A stretch of 64,000 nucleotides of DNA from UBA5216 sp043743335 (GCA_043743335.1 JAYTWR010000031.1:62001-126000); one strand, 5' to 3'. Counted from the stretch's first letter, positions 1 through 8,933 are shown. The notes: generated by a model from the sequence alone, not told the origin. Translations and numbers: made by a program.

Positions 1-147
1 GGCGCGATGTCAGAGATAAAACAACGTCTCGAAGCCGTCGGGCTGGAATCGACAGACGCAGGGCCAGAAGAATTTGCGGCATTGATACGGTCCGAAATGC
101 AAAAGTGGATCAAGCTCATCCGCGATACGGGCATCAAGCCGGGATAA
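1..147 (+). CDS. Bug/TctC-family tripartite tricarboxylate receptor, C-terminal fragment (cut by window edge)
   Basis: The open frame enters from the left edge and stops at 145-147. The last 48 residues include GPEEFAALIRSEMQKWIKLI and end in DTGIKPG. This acidic-helix plus KxI(K)xxGIKP tail is the usual C-terminus of Bug (TctC) periplasmic binding proteins, and the same pattern ends the complete Bug genes later in the window. These proteins bind small carboxylates in the periplasm and deliver them to TctA/TctB-type membrane partners. The stop lies two bases before the sulfatase start, so the two are probably one transcript. The ligand cannot be inferred. Confidence 0.85.
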   Translation, partial: GAMSEIKQRLEAVGLESTDAGPEEFAALIRSEMQKWIKLIRDTGIKPG

Positions 148-149
148 GC

Positions 150-1472
150 ATGAATCAAAGCCGGCCAAATTTCGTTTTCATCCTCGCGGATGACCTGGGC
201 TATGCCGACCTTGGCTGCTACGGCGGCCGCGCGAATCCGTCGTGCTCGCCGTGCATCGATCAAATGGCTGCACAAGGGCTGCTGTTCAGCGATGGCTATT
301 CGAATGCGCCGGTGTGTTCACCCACCCGTTTCGCGCTGATGACTGGCCGCTTCCAGTACCGTTTGCGCGCGGGCAACGACGAGCCCATCGCCAGCCGCCA
401 TCGCGGTAACGCCGCGCTGGGGCTGCCGCCTTCGCATCCAACGTTACCGTCTATCCTGCACGAGGCGGGTTATCGCACCGCGCTCGCCGGCAAGTGGCAC
501 TTGGGCTTTTTGCCGCACTTCGGCCCGTTGAAAAGCGGATACGAGGAATATTTCGGGCCGATGAGCGGCGGGGTTGATTACTTCACGCATCGCGACAGCG
601 CGGGTGTGCATGACCTGTTTGATGGCGAACAGGAACGCGAACGCAGCGGCTATCTCACCGATCTGATTTCGGATCGCGCGGTAGATTTTATCGGCCGCCA
701 GCGCGGCGCGACTTCGCCGTTTTTGCTCTCCGTACACTACACCGCGCCGCACTGGCCATGGGAGACGCGCGCGGACGAAGCCGAGGCGCGGCGCATCGCG
801 AAAATTGTGCATACCGACGGCGGATCGGTGGCAACTTATCTGACGATGGTGCGCCACATGGATGAGGGCATCGGGCGCATACTTGCAGCGCTGAAAGATG
901 CCGGGGCCGATGACAATACATTAGTGGTATTCACCAGCGACAACGGCGGCGAGCGCTACTCCGATACCTGGCCACTGGTCGGCAAGAAAATGGATTTGCT
1001 CGAAGGCGGCATCCGCGTGCCGTACGTGGTGCGTTGGCCGACGCGCGTCAAGCCCGGCGGGGTGACCGCGCAACTCGCAATGACAATGGACTGGGTCGCG
1101 ACTTTTTTCGAGGCGGCCGGCGTGCCAGCGCACGCGGACTTTCCGCTGGACGGCATGAGCTTGCTATCCGTATTGGAACATCCAGACGAACCGGTTGAGC
1201 GTGAACTGTTCTGGCGCATGAAGTATCGCGCACAAAAGGCGCTGCGCCAGAGCGACTGGAAGTATCTGTCTATCGAAGGTGATGAATTCCTGTTCGATCT
1301 TGCCACCGATTCCCGCGAACGCGCGAATCAGGGCAAACGCGATCCTGCGCGCCTCGCCACGATGCGCGCCCGATATGCAGCGTGGGAGGCCACCATGCCG
1401 CAAATCCCGGATGATGCGACGTCGTCGTTACCGTATGGCAAGGCCGATCTGGCGCATCCGGGGAGCGTATAG
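150..1472 (+). CDS. Type I (formylglycine) sulfatase
   Basis: This 440-residue protein has the alkaline-phosphatase-superfamily sulfatase fold. The N-terminus reads NFVFILADDLGYADLGCYGG, with D14 and D15 as expected metal ligands. C56 starts the signature CSPTR, whose Cys is oxidised to formylglycine by a maturase in this family. Further motifs are GKWHLG and FTSDNGG, another metal-site segment. The start at 150 was preferred over an upstream in-frame ATG at 105 because the latter lies inside the preceding Bug gene and adds non-conserved residues. No signal peptide is obvious, so the enzyme may be cytoplasmic. It probably hydrolyses a sulfate ester; the substrate is unknown. Its pairing with a Bug receptor suggests uptake of an organic sulfated compound, which is inference. 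Confidence 0.88.
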   Translation: MNQSRPNFVFILADDLGYADLGCYGGRANPSCSPCIDQMAAQGLLFSDGYSNAPVCSPTRFALMTGRFQYRLRAGNDEPIASRHRGNAALGLPPSHPTLPSILHEAGYRTALAGKWHLGFLPHFGPLKSGYEEYFGPMSGGVDYFTHRDSAGVHDLFDGEQERERSGYLTDLISDRAVDFIGRQRGATSPFLLSVHYTAPHWPWETRADEAEARRIAKIVHTDGGSVATYLTMVRHMDEGIGRILAALKDAGADDNTLVVFTSDNGGERYSDTWPLVGKKMDLLEGGIRVPYVVRWPTRVKPGGVTAQLAMTMDWVATFFEAAGVPAHADFPLDGMSLLSVLEHPDEPVERELFWRMKYRAQKALRQSDWKYLSIEGDEFLFDLATDSRERANQGKRDPARLATMRARYAAWEATMPQIPDDATSSLPYGKADLAHPGSV

Positions 1473-1480
1473 CCTGTCTG

Positions 1481-2470
1481 ATGAAATTGTTTTGCAAACA
1501 GGTATTGTTGTACGCCTTCTCGACGGCCTTGCTTTTGGTAGCCAGTGCTTTTCCAGTCTATGCGGCCCTATTCGAGCCTGCCCCGCCGCAACCGGTGCAG
1601 TTGACCGTAGTCAGCAAGCCGGACGAGGCGTTTCAGCTTCTGGTTGACGACGGCAATATGTTCCGCCATATCACCAAGCAATACGCCGGCAAATCGTCGG
1701 CGGTGGCGATAGGCACCGTGCGCCTGAATTTTGTGACTGACGCGGCAACGACGGCCACTGCTAAAGCGTTTATGGGCAAGGCAACGGTGTCGCAGTCCGC
1801 GCAGATGAAGCTAGTCGGCGTTACCCCGGAAACCATGCAGGCGATTGCCAATGACTTTCACGCGGCGTTACGCAAAAAACTGGCGGAACAGGGCTACGAG
1901 GTTGTGCCGCAAATGAAGCTCCTTGAAATCCCGGAGTACAAAGCGGCGGTCGCCGAAACCAAGCCGGTTGACAACTCGTTTACGGGCTCGGTCATCAGCG
2001 TATATGCTGAGAGTACGGGCAACATCCGCAGCTTTGGCATGCGCAATTTCTCGTATTACCAAAAAATGCCGGTGGTCATTGCCGACATTACGCTCAATTT
2101 TGCGGTCTTTGACAAAGCCACTGACCGCTGGGCATCCGGCAATACGATTAAGGCCAGTGTCACCGCCAAAGCCGTATCGACGTGCAGCGGCTCAATGAGC
2201 CTTATGACTGAAGACGGCGGCGGCGGGCGTTTCGACTTCGTGCGCCCTTTGATCCTGCCCGGGCAAATCGCTGCCAGCGTTGATCCCATCGCCAAATCAG
2301 GCGGGGAAGTTGCGGGCGCAGTGGTGATCGGAATTTTAGGTGCGCTAACCAACTCCAGCAGCGCTACAGCCAGTTATCAGGTTGCGGCGCTACCGAACTA
2401 TCGCGAAGTCATGATCAGCGACATGGGCCTTCTTGCCGGTGTGGTGGCGAATGTGCTGAAGAAGCGTTGA
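1481..2470 (+). CDS. Exported protein of unknown function
   Basis: I do not recognise this 329-residue family. A Lys-containing N-terminus and a hydrophobic run (VLLYAFSTALLLVASAF) followed by VYA suggest a Sec signal peptide cut near residue 28. The mature part is of mixed composition, with a glycine cluster (DGGGG) near residue 245 and a hydrophobic small-residue segment (EVAGAVVIGILGALT) near residue 272 that may be a membrane-associated or amphipathic hairpin. It ends in a basic tail, VVANVLKKR. It lies 8 bases after the sulfatase stop and 190 bases before carA, so it may be the last gene of the sulfatase transcript. No catalytic motif is visible. Confidence 0.7.
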   Translation: MKLFCKQVLLYAFSTALLLVASAFPVYAALFEPAPPQPVQLTVVSKPDEAFQLLVDDGNMFRHITKQYAGKSSAVAIGTVRLNFVTDAATTATAKAFMGKATVSQSAQMKLVGVTPETMQAIANDFHAALRKKLAEQGYEVVPQMKLLEIPEYKAAVAETKPVDNSFTGSVISVYAESTGNIRSFGMRNFSYYQKMPVVIADITLNFAVFDKATDRWASGNTIKASVTAKAVSTCSGSMSLMTEDGGGGRFDFVRPLILPGQIAASVDPIAKSGGEVAGAVVIGILGALTNSSSATASYQVAALPNYREVMISDMGLLAGVVANVLKKR

Positions 2471-2493
2471 GGTTCGCATCACTTCGTTCTCGG

Positions 2494-2513
2494 CCCACCG
2501 AAGCGTGGGTTTT
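2494..2513 (+). terminator. Weak hairpin plus T-run after the 1481-2470 gene
   Basis: CCCAC at 2494-2498 pairs with GTGGG at 2505-2509 across a six-base loop, followed by TTTTC. The stem is only five pairs, so termination is possible but not certain. The position, just after a stop and before the carA promoter, supports the call. Confidence 0.4.
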
Positions 2514-2535
2514 CTATACTGGAAGCGACAGCAAT

Positions 2536-2564
2536 TTGAAGCCGCCTGCGCCTTGGCGTATAAT
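2536..2564 (+). promoter_or_regulatory. Sigma-70-type promoter of carA-carB
   Basis: TTGAAG at 2536-2541 and a perfect TATAAT at 2559-2564 are separated by exactly 17 bases. The predicted transcript would start near 2571 and carry a leader of about 90 bases before the carA start. Confidence 0.72.
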
Positions 2565-2578
2565 CCAGACTACACGTG

Positions 2579-2614
2579 AGCGGGACGGGACTGACTATAC
2601 AGGCCTGTCCCGCT
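2579..2614 (+). promoter_or_regulatory. Leader hairpin in the carA 5' untranslated region
   Basis: AGCGGGAC at 2579-2586 is perfectly complementary to GTCCCGCT at 2607-2614, and three more pairs (one G-U) extend the stem inward. It would begin within about ten bases of the predicted transcript start and is followed by TTTCC. It could be an attenuator, a stabilising 5' hairpin or a protein site for pyrimidine or arginine control. No leader peptide with its own ATG was found. Confidence 0.5.
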
Positions 2615-2660
2615 TTCCATATCCGGTGTTGAAATAACTCAATAAAATCAGGAGGTTGCT

Positions 2661-3794
2661 GTGTTGCCACGCCCGCCCGCCGTCCTCGTGCTCAAGGATG
2701 GGACGGTATTTCGTGGCACGTCTATCGGCGCTGACGGGGTATCCGCCGGTGAGGTGGTTTTTAATACCGCCATGACCGGCTACCAAGAGATTCTCACCGA
2801 CCCGTCGTATTGCCGACAGATTGTTACGCTGACTTATCCGCATATCGGCAATACCGGTGCGAATGCCGAGGACGTCGAATCAGATCGCGTGTTCGCAGCC
2901 GGGCTGGTGATACGGGATTTGCCCTTACTGGCGTCGAATTTTCGTATGCAGTGGACGCTGGATGAATACCTGCGCCGCGAAAACGTGGTGGCGATTGCCG
3001 ATATTGATACGCGCAAGCTCACCCGCATTCTGCGTGACAGGGGCGCGCAGGAAGGCTGCATCATCGCGGGCAAAATAGATGAGGCGGCGGCGCTGACAGC
3101 CGCGCAGGAATTCCCTGGCTTGAAGGGCATGGATCTTGCCAAAGTGGTGAGTTGCACGCAAAGCTATGCGTGGGACGAAACGGTGTGGGCGTTGGGCACA
3201 GGGTATGGCAAGCTGACTGCGCCCAAGTTTAATGTGGTTGCCTATGATTTTGGCGTGAAGCGCAATATTTTGCGCATGCTCGCTGCGCGTGGCTGCAAAC
3301 TGACGGTGGTGCCGGCGCAAACGCCGGCGAAAGACGTGCTGGCGATGAAGCCGGACGGGGTGTTTCTGTCGAACGGTCCGGGCGATCCAGAGCCTTGTGA
3401 TTATGCGATTGCGGCGATCCGCGAGTTGCTCGACAAAAACGTGCCGCTATTCGGCATTTGCCTCGGTCACCAGTTGATGGGGCTCGCCAGTGGTGCGAAA
3501 ACCATGAAAATGAAGTTCGGCCATCACGGCGCGAACCATCCGGTGCAGGATCTGGAAACCGGCCGTGTCATGATTACCAGCCAAAACCATGGTTTCGCTG
3601 TCGATGCGGCAACGCTGCCGGCGAACTGCCGCGTGACGCATAAATCGTTATTCGACGGCACACTGCAAGGCTTCGCGCGCACTGACAAGCTGGCGTTTTG
3701 TTTTCAGGGGCATCCGGAGGCCAGTCCGGGGCCGCATGATGTGAGTTATTTGTTTGACCGGTTTATAAAAATGATGGAGAGCGTGAATCAGTGA
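2661..3794 (+). CDS. carA: Carbamoyl-phosphate synthase small subunit
   Basis: This is the glutaminase subunit that feeds ammonia to CarB for arginine and pyrimidine synthesis. Residues 1-150 form the small-chain N-terminal domain (ALVLKDGT-like start, VVFNTAMTGYQEILTDPSY). The rest is a class I glutamine amidotransferase with nucleophile C267 in FGICLGHQ and the H351/E353 pair in GHPEASPGP. Length 377 is normal. The start is GTG at 2661, supported by AGGAGG at 2650-2655. A TTG three bases downstream cannot be excluded. It is followed by carB after an 86-base gap filled by repeats. Confidence 0.97.
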   Translation: MLPRPPAVLVLKDGTVFRGTSIGADGVSAGEVVFNTAMTGYQEILTDPSYCRQIVTLTYPHIGNTGANAEDVESDRVFAAGLVIRDLPLLASNFRMQWTLDEYLRRENVVAIADIDTRKLTRILRDRGAQEGCIIAGKIDEAAALTAAQEFPGLKGMDLAKVVSCTQSYAWDETVWALGTGYGKLTAPKFNVVAYDFGVKRNILRMLAARGCKLTVVPAQTPAKDVLAMKPDGVFLSNGPGDPEPCDYAIAAIRELLDKNVPLFGICLGHQLMGLASGAKTMKMKFGHHGANHPVQDLETGRVMITSQNHGFAVDAATLPANCRVTHKSLFDGTLQGFARTDKLAFCFQGHPEASPGPHDVSYLFDRFIKMMESVNQ

Positions 3795-3806
3795 ACAATT
3801 AAACGC

Positions 3807-3873
3807 GTGAACGGGTAACACCGCTGCCATTGGCGGTTACCCGTTCACTCGTTCACTCGCTCACCGGTTCACG
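3807..3873. repeat. Octamer-type intergenic repeat with inverted arms in the carA-carB gap
   Basis: GTGAACGGGTAAC at 3807-3819 is a perfect inverted copy of GTTACCCGTTCAC at 3836-3848. The right arm runs on as 8-base variants (GTTCACTC, GTTCACTC, GCTCACCG, GTTCACG). The array ends about eight bases before the carB ATG. Similar units occur before folP and before the E1 alpha gene. Confidence 0.8.
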
Positions 3874-3880
3874 AATTTGC

Positions 3881-6800
3881 ATGCCCAAACGTACTGACCT
3901 AAAAACCATCCTCATCATCGGCGCCGGCCCGATCATTATCGGCCAAGCGTGCGAGTTTGATTATTCCGGCGCGCAGGCGTGCAAGGCGCTGCGCGAGGAG
4001 GGCTATCGCGTGGTGCTGGTGAATTCGAATCCGGCCACCATCATGACCGACCCGAACATGGCGGATGCGACGTACATCGAGCCCATCAACTGGCGGATGG
4101 TCGAAAAAATTATCGCCATCGAAAAGCCGGATGCGCTGCTGCCGACGATGGGCGGGCAAACGGCACTGAACTGCGCGCTCGATCTCGCCCGGCACGGTGT
4201 GCTGGAAAAGTACGGCGTGGAAATGATCGGCGCGTCCAAAGAAGCCATCGACAAGGCTGAGGATCGCGATAAATTCAAAAAGGCCATGGCCAAGATCGGC
4301 CTCGACAGTCCGCGTTCGGCTCTCGCACATTCGATGGAAGAGGCGTTGCAAGTGCAGGCGATGGTGGGCTTTCCGACGATCATTCGCCCCTCGTTTACGC
4401 TCGGGGGCACCGGCGGTGGCATTGCTTACAACAAAGAAGAGTTCGTCGACATCGTTGAACGCGGCATCGACGCCAGCCCCACGCACGAGGTGCTGATCGA
4501 AGAATCCGTGATCGGCTGGAAAGAGTATGAGATGGAAGTGGTGCGTGATCGCAAAGATAACTGCATCATCATCTGCTCTATCGAAAATCTTGACCCTATG
4601 GGCGTACACACCGGCGATTCCATTACCGTCGCTCCCGCGCAAACGCTGACGGACAAGGAATATCAGATCATGGGTAACGCGTCGATCGCGTGCTTGCGTG
4701 AGATTGGCGTGGATACCGGCGGCTCCAACGTGCAGTTCGGCATCAATCCCAACGACGGGCGCATGGTGATTATCGAGATGAACCCGCGCGTGTCGCGTTC
4801 CAGCGCGTTGGCCTCGAAAGCAACGGGCTTCCCGATTGCCAAGGTGGCGGCTAAGCTGGCGGTGGGTTACACGCTGGATGAACTTCGTAACGATATTACG
4901 GGCGGGGCGACGCCGGCGTCGTTTGAACCTTCCATTGATTACGTGGTGACCAAGATCCCGCGGTTTGCGTTTGAGAAATTCCCCTCAGCCGATGACCGTT
5001 TGACCACGCAGATGAAATCCGTGGGCGAGGTGATGGCCATGGGCCGTACCTTCCAGGAGTCGATGCAAAAAGCGCTGCGCGGGCTGGAAGTGGGGGTCGA
5101 CGGTTTTAATCAGCGCACGCGGGATCGTGAAATTATCGATGCGGAACTGGGGCGTCCGGGGCCGGATCGAATTTGGTATGTGGGCGATGCGTTCGAAATG
5201 GGCTACAGCCTGCAGGACGTGTTTGATTTGACGCATATCGACCCGTGGTTTTTGGCGCAGATTAAAGACCTCATTGATATTGAGATGGTGCTGGATGATC
5301 AAAAGCTCGCGGATATTGACGCGCAGCGCTTGCGTACCTTGAAGCGCAAGGGGTTTTCTGACCGTCGGCTCGCCCATTTGCTCAAGACCACCGAAACCGA
5401 AGTGCGTCGGCATCGGCACAACCTCGGCATCCGTCCGGTCTACAAGCGCGTGGATACCTGCGCCGCAGAATTCGCCACGAATACCGCGTACATGTTTTCG
5501 ACGTACGAAGAAGAATGCGAATCGCAGCCGACAAAACGCAATAAAATCATGGTGTTAGGTGGTGGGCCGAATCGCATCGGGCAGGGCATCGAGTTTGACT
5601 ATTGCTGCGTGCACGCGGCGCTGGCGCTGCGCGAAGATGGCTTTGAAACCATCATGGTCAACTGCAATCCGGAAACGGTTTCGACAGATTACGACACATC
5701 CGATCGCTTGTATTTCGAGCCGCTGACGCTGGAAGACGTGTTGGAAATCGTGCATATCGAAAAGCCGGTTGGTGTCATTGTGCAATTTGGCGGGCAGACG
5801 CCGTTGAAGCTGGCGCGTGACCTTGAAGCGAACGGTGTGCCCATTATTGGCACATCGCCGGATTCCATCGACGTGGCTGAAGACCGCGAGCGTTTTCAGA
5901 AACTGCTGCAAAAGCTGAAACTCAAGCAGCCGCCGAATCGTACGGTGCGCAGCGCGGCCAAGGCGCTGCTGGCAGCAGAAGAAATCGGTTATCCGCTGGT
6001 AGTTCGCCCCTCGTATGTGCTGGGCGGGCGTGCGATGGAAATCGTGCATCAAAAAGAAGACCTCGAGCGTTATATGCGCGAGGCGGTGAAAGTGTCGAAC
6101 GATTCGCCGGTGCTGCTGGATCGCTTTTTGAACGACGCGATTGAGGTCGATGTCGATGCCGTGTCCGATGGCAAGCAGGTGATTATCGGTGGCGTGATGG
6201 AGCACATCGAGCAGGCGGGCGTGCATTCGGGAGATTCGGCGTGTTCGTTGCCGCCGTTTTCGTTGTCGGCGGAATTGCAGGCTGAGCTGCGCCGGCAAAC
6301 TGTGGCCATGGCCAAGGCATTGAACGTGGTGGGTTTGATGAATGTGCAGTTCGCCATACAAAAGCATGGCGACGAAGATGTGGTGTACGTGCTGGAAGTG
6401 AATCCGCGCGCGTCGCGCACTGTGCCGTTTGTGTCCAAGGCCACCAGCTTACCGCTGGCGAAAATTGCTGCCCGCTGTCAGGCTGGAAAAACCCTTTTAG
6501 AACAAAAGGTTACGGCAGAAATCGTGCCGCCGTTTTATTCGGTAAAAGAAGCGGTGTTCCCGTTCATTAAATTTCCCGGCGCAGACACGATCTTGGGCCC
6601 GGAAATGAAATCCACCGGCGAAGTGATGGGCGTGGGCGAGACGTTCGGCGAGGCCTTTGTAAAATCGCAAATGGCGGCAGGTGAGAAGCTGCCGTCGTCG
6701 GGCAAGGTGTTTATCAGCGTGCGTGACAGCGACAAGTCGCGTGCGGTAGAAATCGGCCGTGCGCTCGATGCACTGGGCTTCGCCTTGGTGGCGACGCGCG

Positions 6801-7105
6801 GTACGGCCAGCGCGTTGACGACGGCCGGTTTGAAATGCCAGCCGGTCAACAAAGTGGCCGAAGGGCGTCCGCACATAGTTGACATGATCAAGAACGCCGA
6901 GATTGTGCTGGTGGTGAACACGGTTGAAGACACACGCAAAGCGATCAAAGATTCGTATGCGATCCGTCGCGCGGCATTGCAGCATCGCGTGCCGGTGTAT
7001 ACCACCATCGCGGGTGCGCGCGCGGCGTGTGCGGGCATGGCAGAAGCGCGTGAATTTCACGCGTATGCTTTGCAAAATTTGCATAAGCGTTTGACGACGG
7101 CTTAG
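3881..7105 (+). CDS. carB: Carbamoyl-phosphate synthase large subunit
   Basis: This 1074-residue protein carries both ATP-dependent steps of carbamoyl phosphate synthesis. The two homologous halves are visible: the first begins TILIIGAGPIIIGQACEFDY and the second begins near residue 559 as KIMVLGGGPNRIGQGIEFDY. ATP-grasp signatures include IIRPSFTLGGTGGG and VVRPSYVLGGRAM, with metal-binding EMNPRVSRSSALASKATG and EVNPRASRTVPFVSKATS. The C-terminal 140 residues are the MGS-like allosteric domain. The conserved MPKRTDLKTI start at 3881 was chosen over an upstream in-frame ATG at 3830 that lies in the repeat. No Shine-Dalgarno sequence precedes it; the repeat occupies that space. Confidence 0.97.
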   Translation: MPKRTDLKTILIIGAGPIIIGQACEFDYSGAQACKALREEGYRVVLVNSNPATIMTDPNMADATYIEPINWRMVEKIIAIEKPDALLPTMGGQTALNCALDLARHGVLEKYGVEMIGASKEAIDKAEDRDKFKKAMAKIGLDSPRSALAHSMEEALQVQAMVGFPTIIRPSFTLGGTGGGIAYNKEEFVDIVERGIDASPTHEVLIEESVIGWKEYEMEVVRDRKDNCIIICSIENLDPMGVHTGDSITVAPAQTLTDKEYQIMGNASIACLREIGVDTGGSNVQFGINPNDGRMVIIEMNPRVSRSSALASKATGFPIAKVAAKLAVGYTLDELRNDITGGATPASFEPSIDYVVTKIPRFAFEKFPSADDRLTTQMKSVGEVMAMGRTFQESMQKALRGLEVGVDGFNQRTRDREIIDAELGRPGPDRIWYVGDAFEMGYSLQDVFDLTHIDPWFLAQIKDLIDIEMVLDDQKLADIDAQRLRTLKRKGFSDRRLAHLLKTTETEVRRHRHNLGIRPVYKRVDTCAAEFATNTAYMFSTYEEECESQPTKRNKIMVLGGGPNRIGQGIEFDYCCVHAALALREDGFETIMVNCNPETVSTDYDTSDRLYFEPLTLEDVLEIVHIEKPVGVIVQFGGQTPLKLARDLEANGVPIIGTSPDSIDVAEDRERFQKLLQKLKLKQPPNRTVRSAAKALLAAEEIGYPLVVRPSYVLGGRAMEIVHQKEDLERYMREAVKVSNDSPVLLDRFLNDAIEVDVDAVSDGKQVIIGGVMEHIEQAGVHSGDSACSLPPFSLSAELQAELRRQTVAMAKALNVVGLMNVQFAIQKHGDEDVVYVLEVNPRASRTVPFVSKATSLPLAKIAARCQAGKTLLEQKVTAEIVPPFYSVKEAVFPFIKFPGADTILGPEMKSTGEVMGVGETFGEAFVKSQMAAGEKLPSSGKVFISVRDSDKSRAVEIGRALDALGFALVATRGTASALTTAGLKCQPVNKVAEGRPHIVDMIKNAEIVLVVNTVEDTRKAIKDSYAIRRAALQHRVPVYTTIAGARAACAGMAEAREFHAYALQNLHKRLTTA

Positions 7106-7141
7106 GAAAATCTAGCCGGCGCGTTAATTGCGGGAGGAGTT

Positions 7142-7618
7142 ATGAATAAAGTACCGTTAACCGTACGCGGCGCGGAAAGAATGCGCATTGAACTGCAGGA
7201 TCTGAAAACCGTGCAGCGGCCAGCGATTATTGCCGCGATCGCAGAGGCGCGCGCGCATGGCGATCTGTCAGAAAACGCCGAATATCACGCAGCCAAAGAG
7301 CGGCAGAGTTTTATCGAGGGCCGGATCGCCGATCTCGATGGCAAAATTTCCAACGCTGAAATTATTGACCCTTCCAAGCTCGATGCCGATGGCCGTTGCG
7401 TGTTCGGCGCGACGGTGGCGCTCGAAGACGTGGAAAAAGGCGTCAAAGTGACCTATCAAATTGTCGGCGAGGACGAGGCCGACATCAAACAAGGCAAGAT
7501 TTCGATTGCGTCACCGATTGCACGTTCCATGATTGGCAAATCGGCGGGCGATATCGCCGAAGTGCAGGCACCGGGCGGCGTGCGCGAGTATGAGATTCTG
7601 GATGTGAAATACGTCTGA
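7142..7618 (+). CDS. greA: Transcription elongation factor GreA
   Basis: GreA binds in the RNA polymerase secondary channel and stimulates cleavage of backtracked RNA. The 158-residue length is normal. The N-terminal coiled coil carries the tip motif GDLSENAEYHAAKE with D41 and E44, the acidic pair known to act at the polymerase active site. The second half is the FKBP-like domain (VTYQIVGEDEADIKQGKIS). A strong GGGAGGAG lies just before the ATG. It follows carB by 36 bases and is probably cotranscribed. Confidence 0.97.
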   Translation: MNKVPLTVRGAERMRIELQDLKTVQRPAIIAAIAEARAHGDLSENAEYHAAKERQSFIEGRIADLDGKISNAEIIDPSKLDADGRCVFGATVALEDVEKGVKVTYQIVGEDEADIKQGKISIASPIARSMIGKSAGDIAEVQAPGGVREYEILDVKYV

Positions 7619-7624
7619 CGGTGC

Positions 7625-7641
7625 GAACCGGGAACCGGTTC
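7625..7641. terminator. Perfect hairpin between convergent greA and yhbY
   Basis: GAACCGG at 7625-7631 pairs with CCGGTTC at 7635-7641 over a GAA loop. The convergent setting suits a bidirectional terminator, but no T-run follows on either strand. The sequence also resembles the GTGAAC/GTTCAC repeat family. Confidence 0.4.
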
Positions 7642-7656
7642 ACCGATGCGGCGACA

Positions 7657-8019
7657 TTACGATCCGTGATAACTGCGCTTGGTGCGGCGTTTCTTGTTAC
7701 GGGTGCGGGGTTTGTGCGTAGCCTGCGTCTTTTCACCCTCGGCAGGCACCGGCTTGGGCCGGTACATTACGAGGATTTTTCCAATGTGTTGTACCGGGCT
7801 CGCGTCTAGCGTTTGGCTGATGAGATCTTTCATGCCGACGCGCGCATCGCGGTCTTCGCCGGTAACACGGATTTTGATCAGCTCGTGGCTATTCAGATGG
7901 ACATCAATTTCGTACATGACCGCGGGCGTGAGGCCGGCATCACCGACAATCACCACCGGCTCGAGGTGATGCGCCTTGGCTTTAAAGTCGCGGCGTTGGG
8001 CGGGAGTGAGTAAGATCAT
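7657..8019 (-). CDS. yhbY: CRM-domain ribosome assembly RNA-binding protein YhbY
   Basis: A 120-residue small RNA-binding protein with the CRM fold. It begins LTPAQRRDFKAKAHHLEPVV, continues with VIVGDAGLTPAV (the GxxG-type RNA loop of the family) and HELIKIRVTGEDRDAR. In E. coli YhbY associates with pre-50S particles. This copy has a longer, strongly basic tail (KPRTRNKKRRTKRS), likely extra RNA contact. It is divergent from rlmE, whose start lies 45 bases away; the same divergent pair is common in proteobacteria and links both genes to 50S maturation. Confidence 0.93.
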   Translation of the reverse strand: MILLTPAQRRDFKAKAHHLEPVVIVGDAGLTPAVMYEIDVHLNSHELIKIRVTGEDRDARVGMKDLISQTLDASPVQHIGKILVMYRPKPVPAEGEKTQATHKPRTRNKKRRTKRSYHGS

Positions 8020-8064
8020 GACTGGTAGTGTACGACATTTGCCCTCAGCTTAGACGCCATTCTG

Positions 8065-8718
8065 ATGGTTAAAAGAACCCAAACCAGCAAAGCTTGGATG
8101 ATGCGGCACGTCAACGATCCGTACGTTAAACGGGCGCAGGCGGACGGCATGCGTTCGCGCGCAGCATACAAGCTGATACAAATCGACGAGAAAGACAAGC
8201 TGCTCAAGCCCGGTATGCTGGTGGTGGATTTGGGCGCAACCCCTGGCGGCTGGTCGCAGGTGGCGGCGCGTATCGTGGCACCAGCGGGGCAGGTGATTGC
8301 CATTGATTTACTGGAAATGATGGGTTTGGCCGGTGTAACTTTCATTCAGGACGACTTTTCAGCCGATTCCGGCTTGGCGTCGGTGCAGCGCGAGTTAGAT
8401 GGCCGGAAGGCAGACCTTGTGCTTTCGGATATGGCCCCCAATATCAGCGGTGTGGCGTTGGCGGATCAGTCGCGGCTGATCGGGCTTGTCGAAATGGCGC
8501 TGGATTTCGCTGCCAAGCATTTGAAACCACAGGGGAATTTTCTGGTCAAAGTGTTTCAAGGGGTAGGGTTTGATGAATTCGTCTTGGCCATGCGCCACAC
8601 CTTCGTACAGGTGCAAACGCGTAAACCGGATGCGTCGCGCAAAGGATCGCGTGAGGTGTATTTGTTGGGCAAAGGTTTAAAGGCGGCTGTAAAACTAAAG
8701 CCGGCAGCCGGCGGCTGA
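8065..8718 (+). CDS. rlmE: 23S rRNA (uridine-2'-O-)-methyltransferase RlmE (FtsJ/RrmJ)
   Basis: It methylates U2552 of 23S rRNA at the A loop, a late 50S assembly step. The SAM-binding motif LVVDLGATPGGWSQVAAR is present. The K-D-K-E catalytic set is K36, D122 (SDMAPN), K162 (LVKVFQG) and E197 (REVYLL). Length 217 is near the usual 209, with a short extra Lys/Ala-rich C-terminus. It precedes ftsH as in E. coli. Confidence 0.96.
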   Translation: MVKRTQTSKAWMMRHVNDPYVKRAQADGMRSRAAYKLIQIDEKDKLLKPGMLVVDLGATPGGWSQVAARIVAPAGQVIAIDLLEMMGLAGVTFIQDDFSADSGLASVQRELDGRKADLVLSDMAPNISGVALADQSRLIGLVEMALDFAAKHLKPQGNFLVKVFQGVGFDEFVLAMRHTFVQVQTRKPDASRKGSREVYLLGKGLKAAVKLKPAAGG

Positions 8719-8790
8719 GAAACGGGGCACTGTGAAACCCCGGTTTTCGTGCATTCTGCACGCTGCGCCAGCGGTAGAAAACGTATAGAA

Positions 8791-8819
8791 TTGAAACACC
8801 TACATGATAAAGCTACAGT
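8791..8819 (+). promoter_or_regulatory. Possible promoter of ftsH
   Basis: TTGAAA at 8791-8796 and TACAGT at 8814-8819 are 17 bases apart in the 215-base rlmE-ftsH gap. The -10 matches at four of six positions. I see no clear sigma-32 site, although ftsH is often heat-induced. Confidence 0.35.
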
Positions 8820-8933
8820 ACGTGGTCAGTCTTGGGTAAACCTTGTTCGGGGTGTGTCTGATTTCAGGCGCGGCACGAAGCGGGTTGCTGTGTATAACCG
8901 GAATGCTGTGCAGGCGCGCAGCGAGGAGCATCG

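Noticed and set aside
3807..3873. Repeats in the carA-carB gap as a CRISPR array
   Set aside because: Units are 8 bases and contiguous with no unique spacers; no cas genes.
3899..4642. Long minus-strand open frame inside carB
   Set aside because: Mirror of a GC-rich coding frame; no family signature, and carB is certain.
5555..6367. Another long minus-strand open frame inside carB, His/Arg-rich
   Set aside because: Composition is that expected from antisense of carB codons; no start signal or motif.
7142..7618. greA as a GreB or Gre-factor-like antagonist
   Set aside because: The D41/E44 coiled-coil tip and length are those of GreA; no inhibitory residue changes seen.
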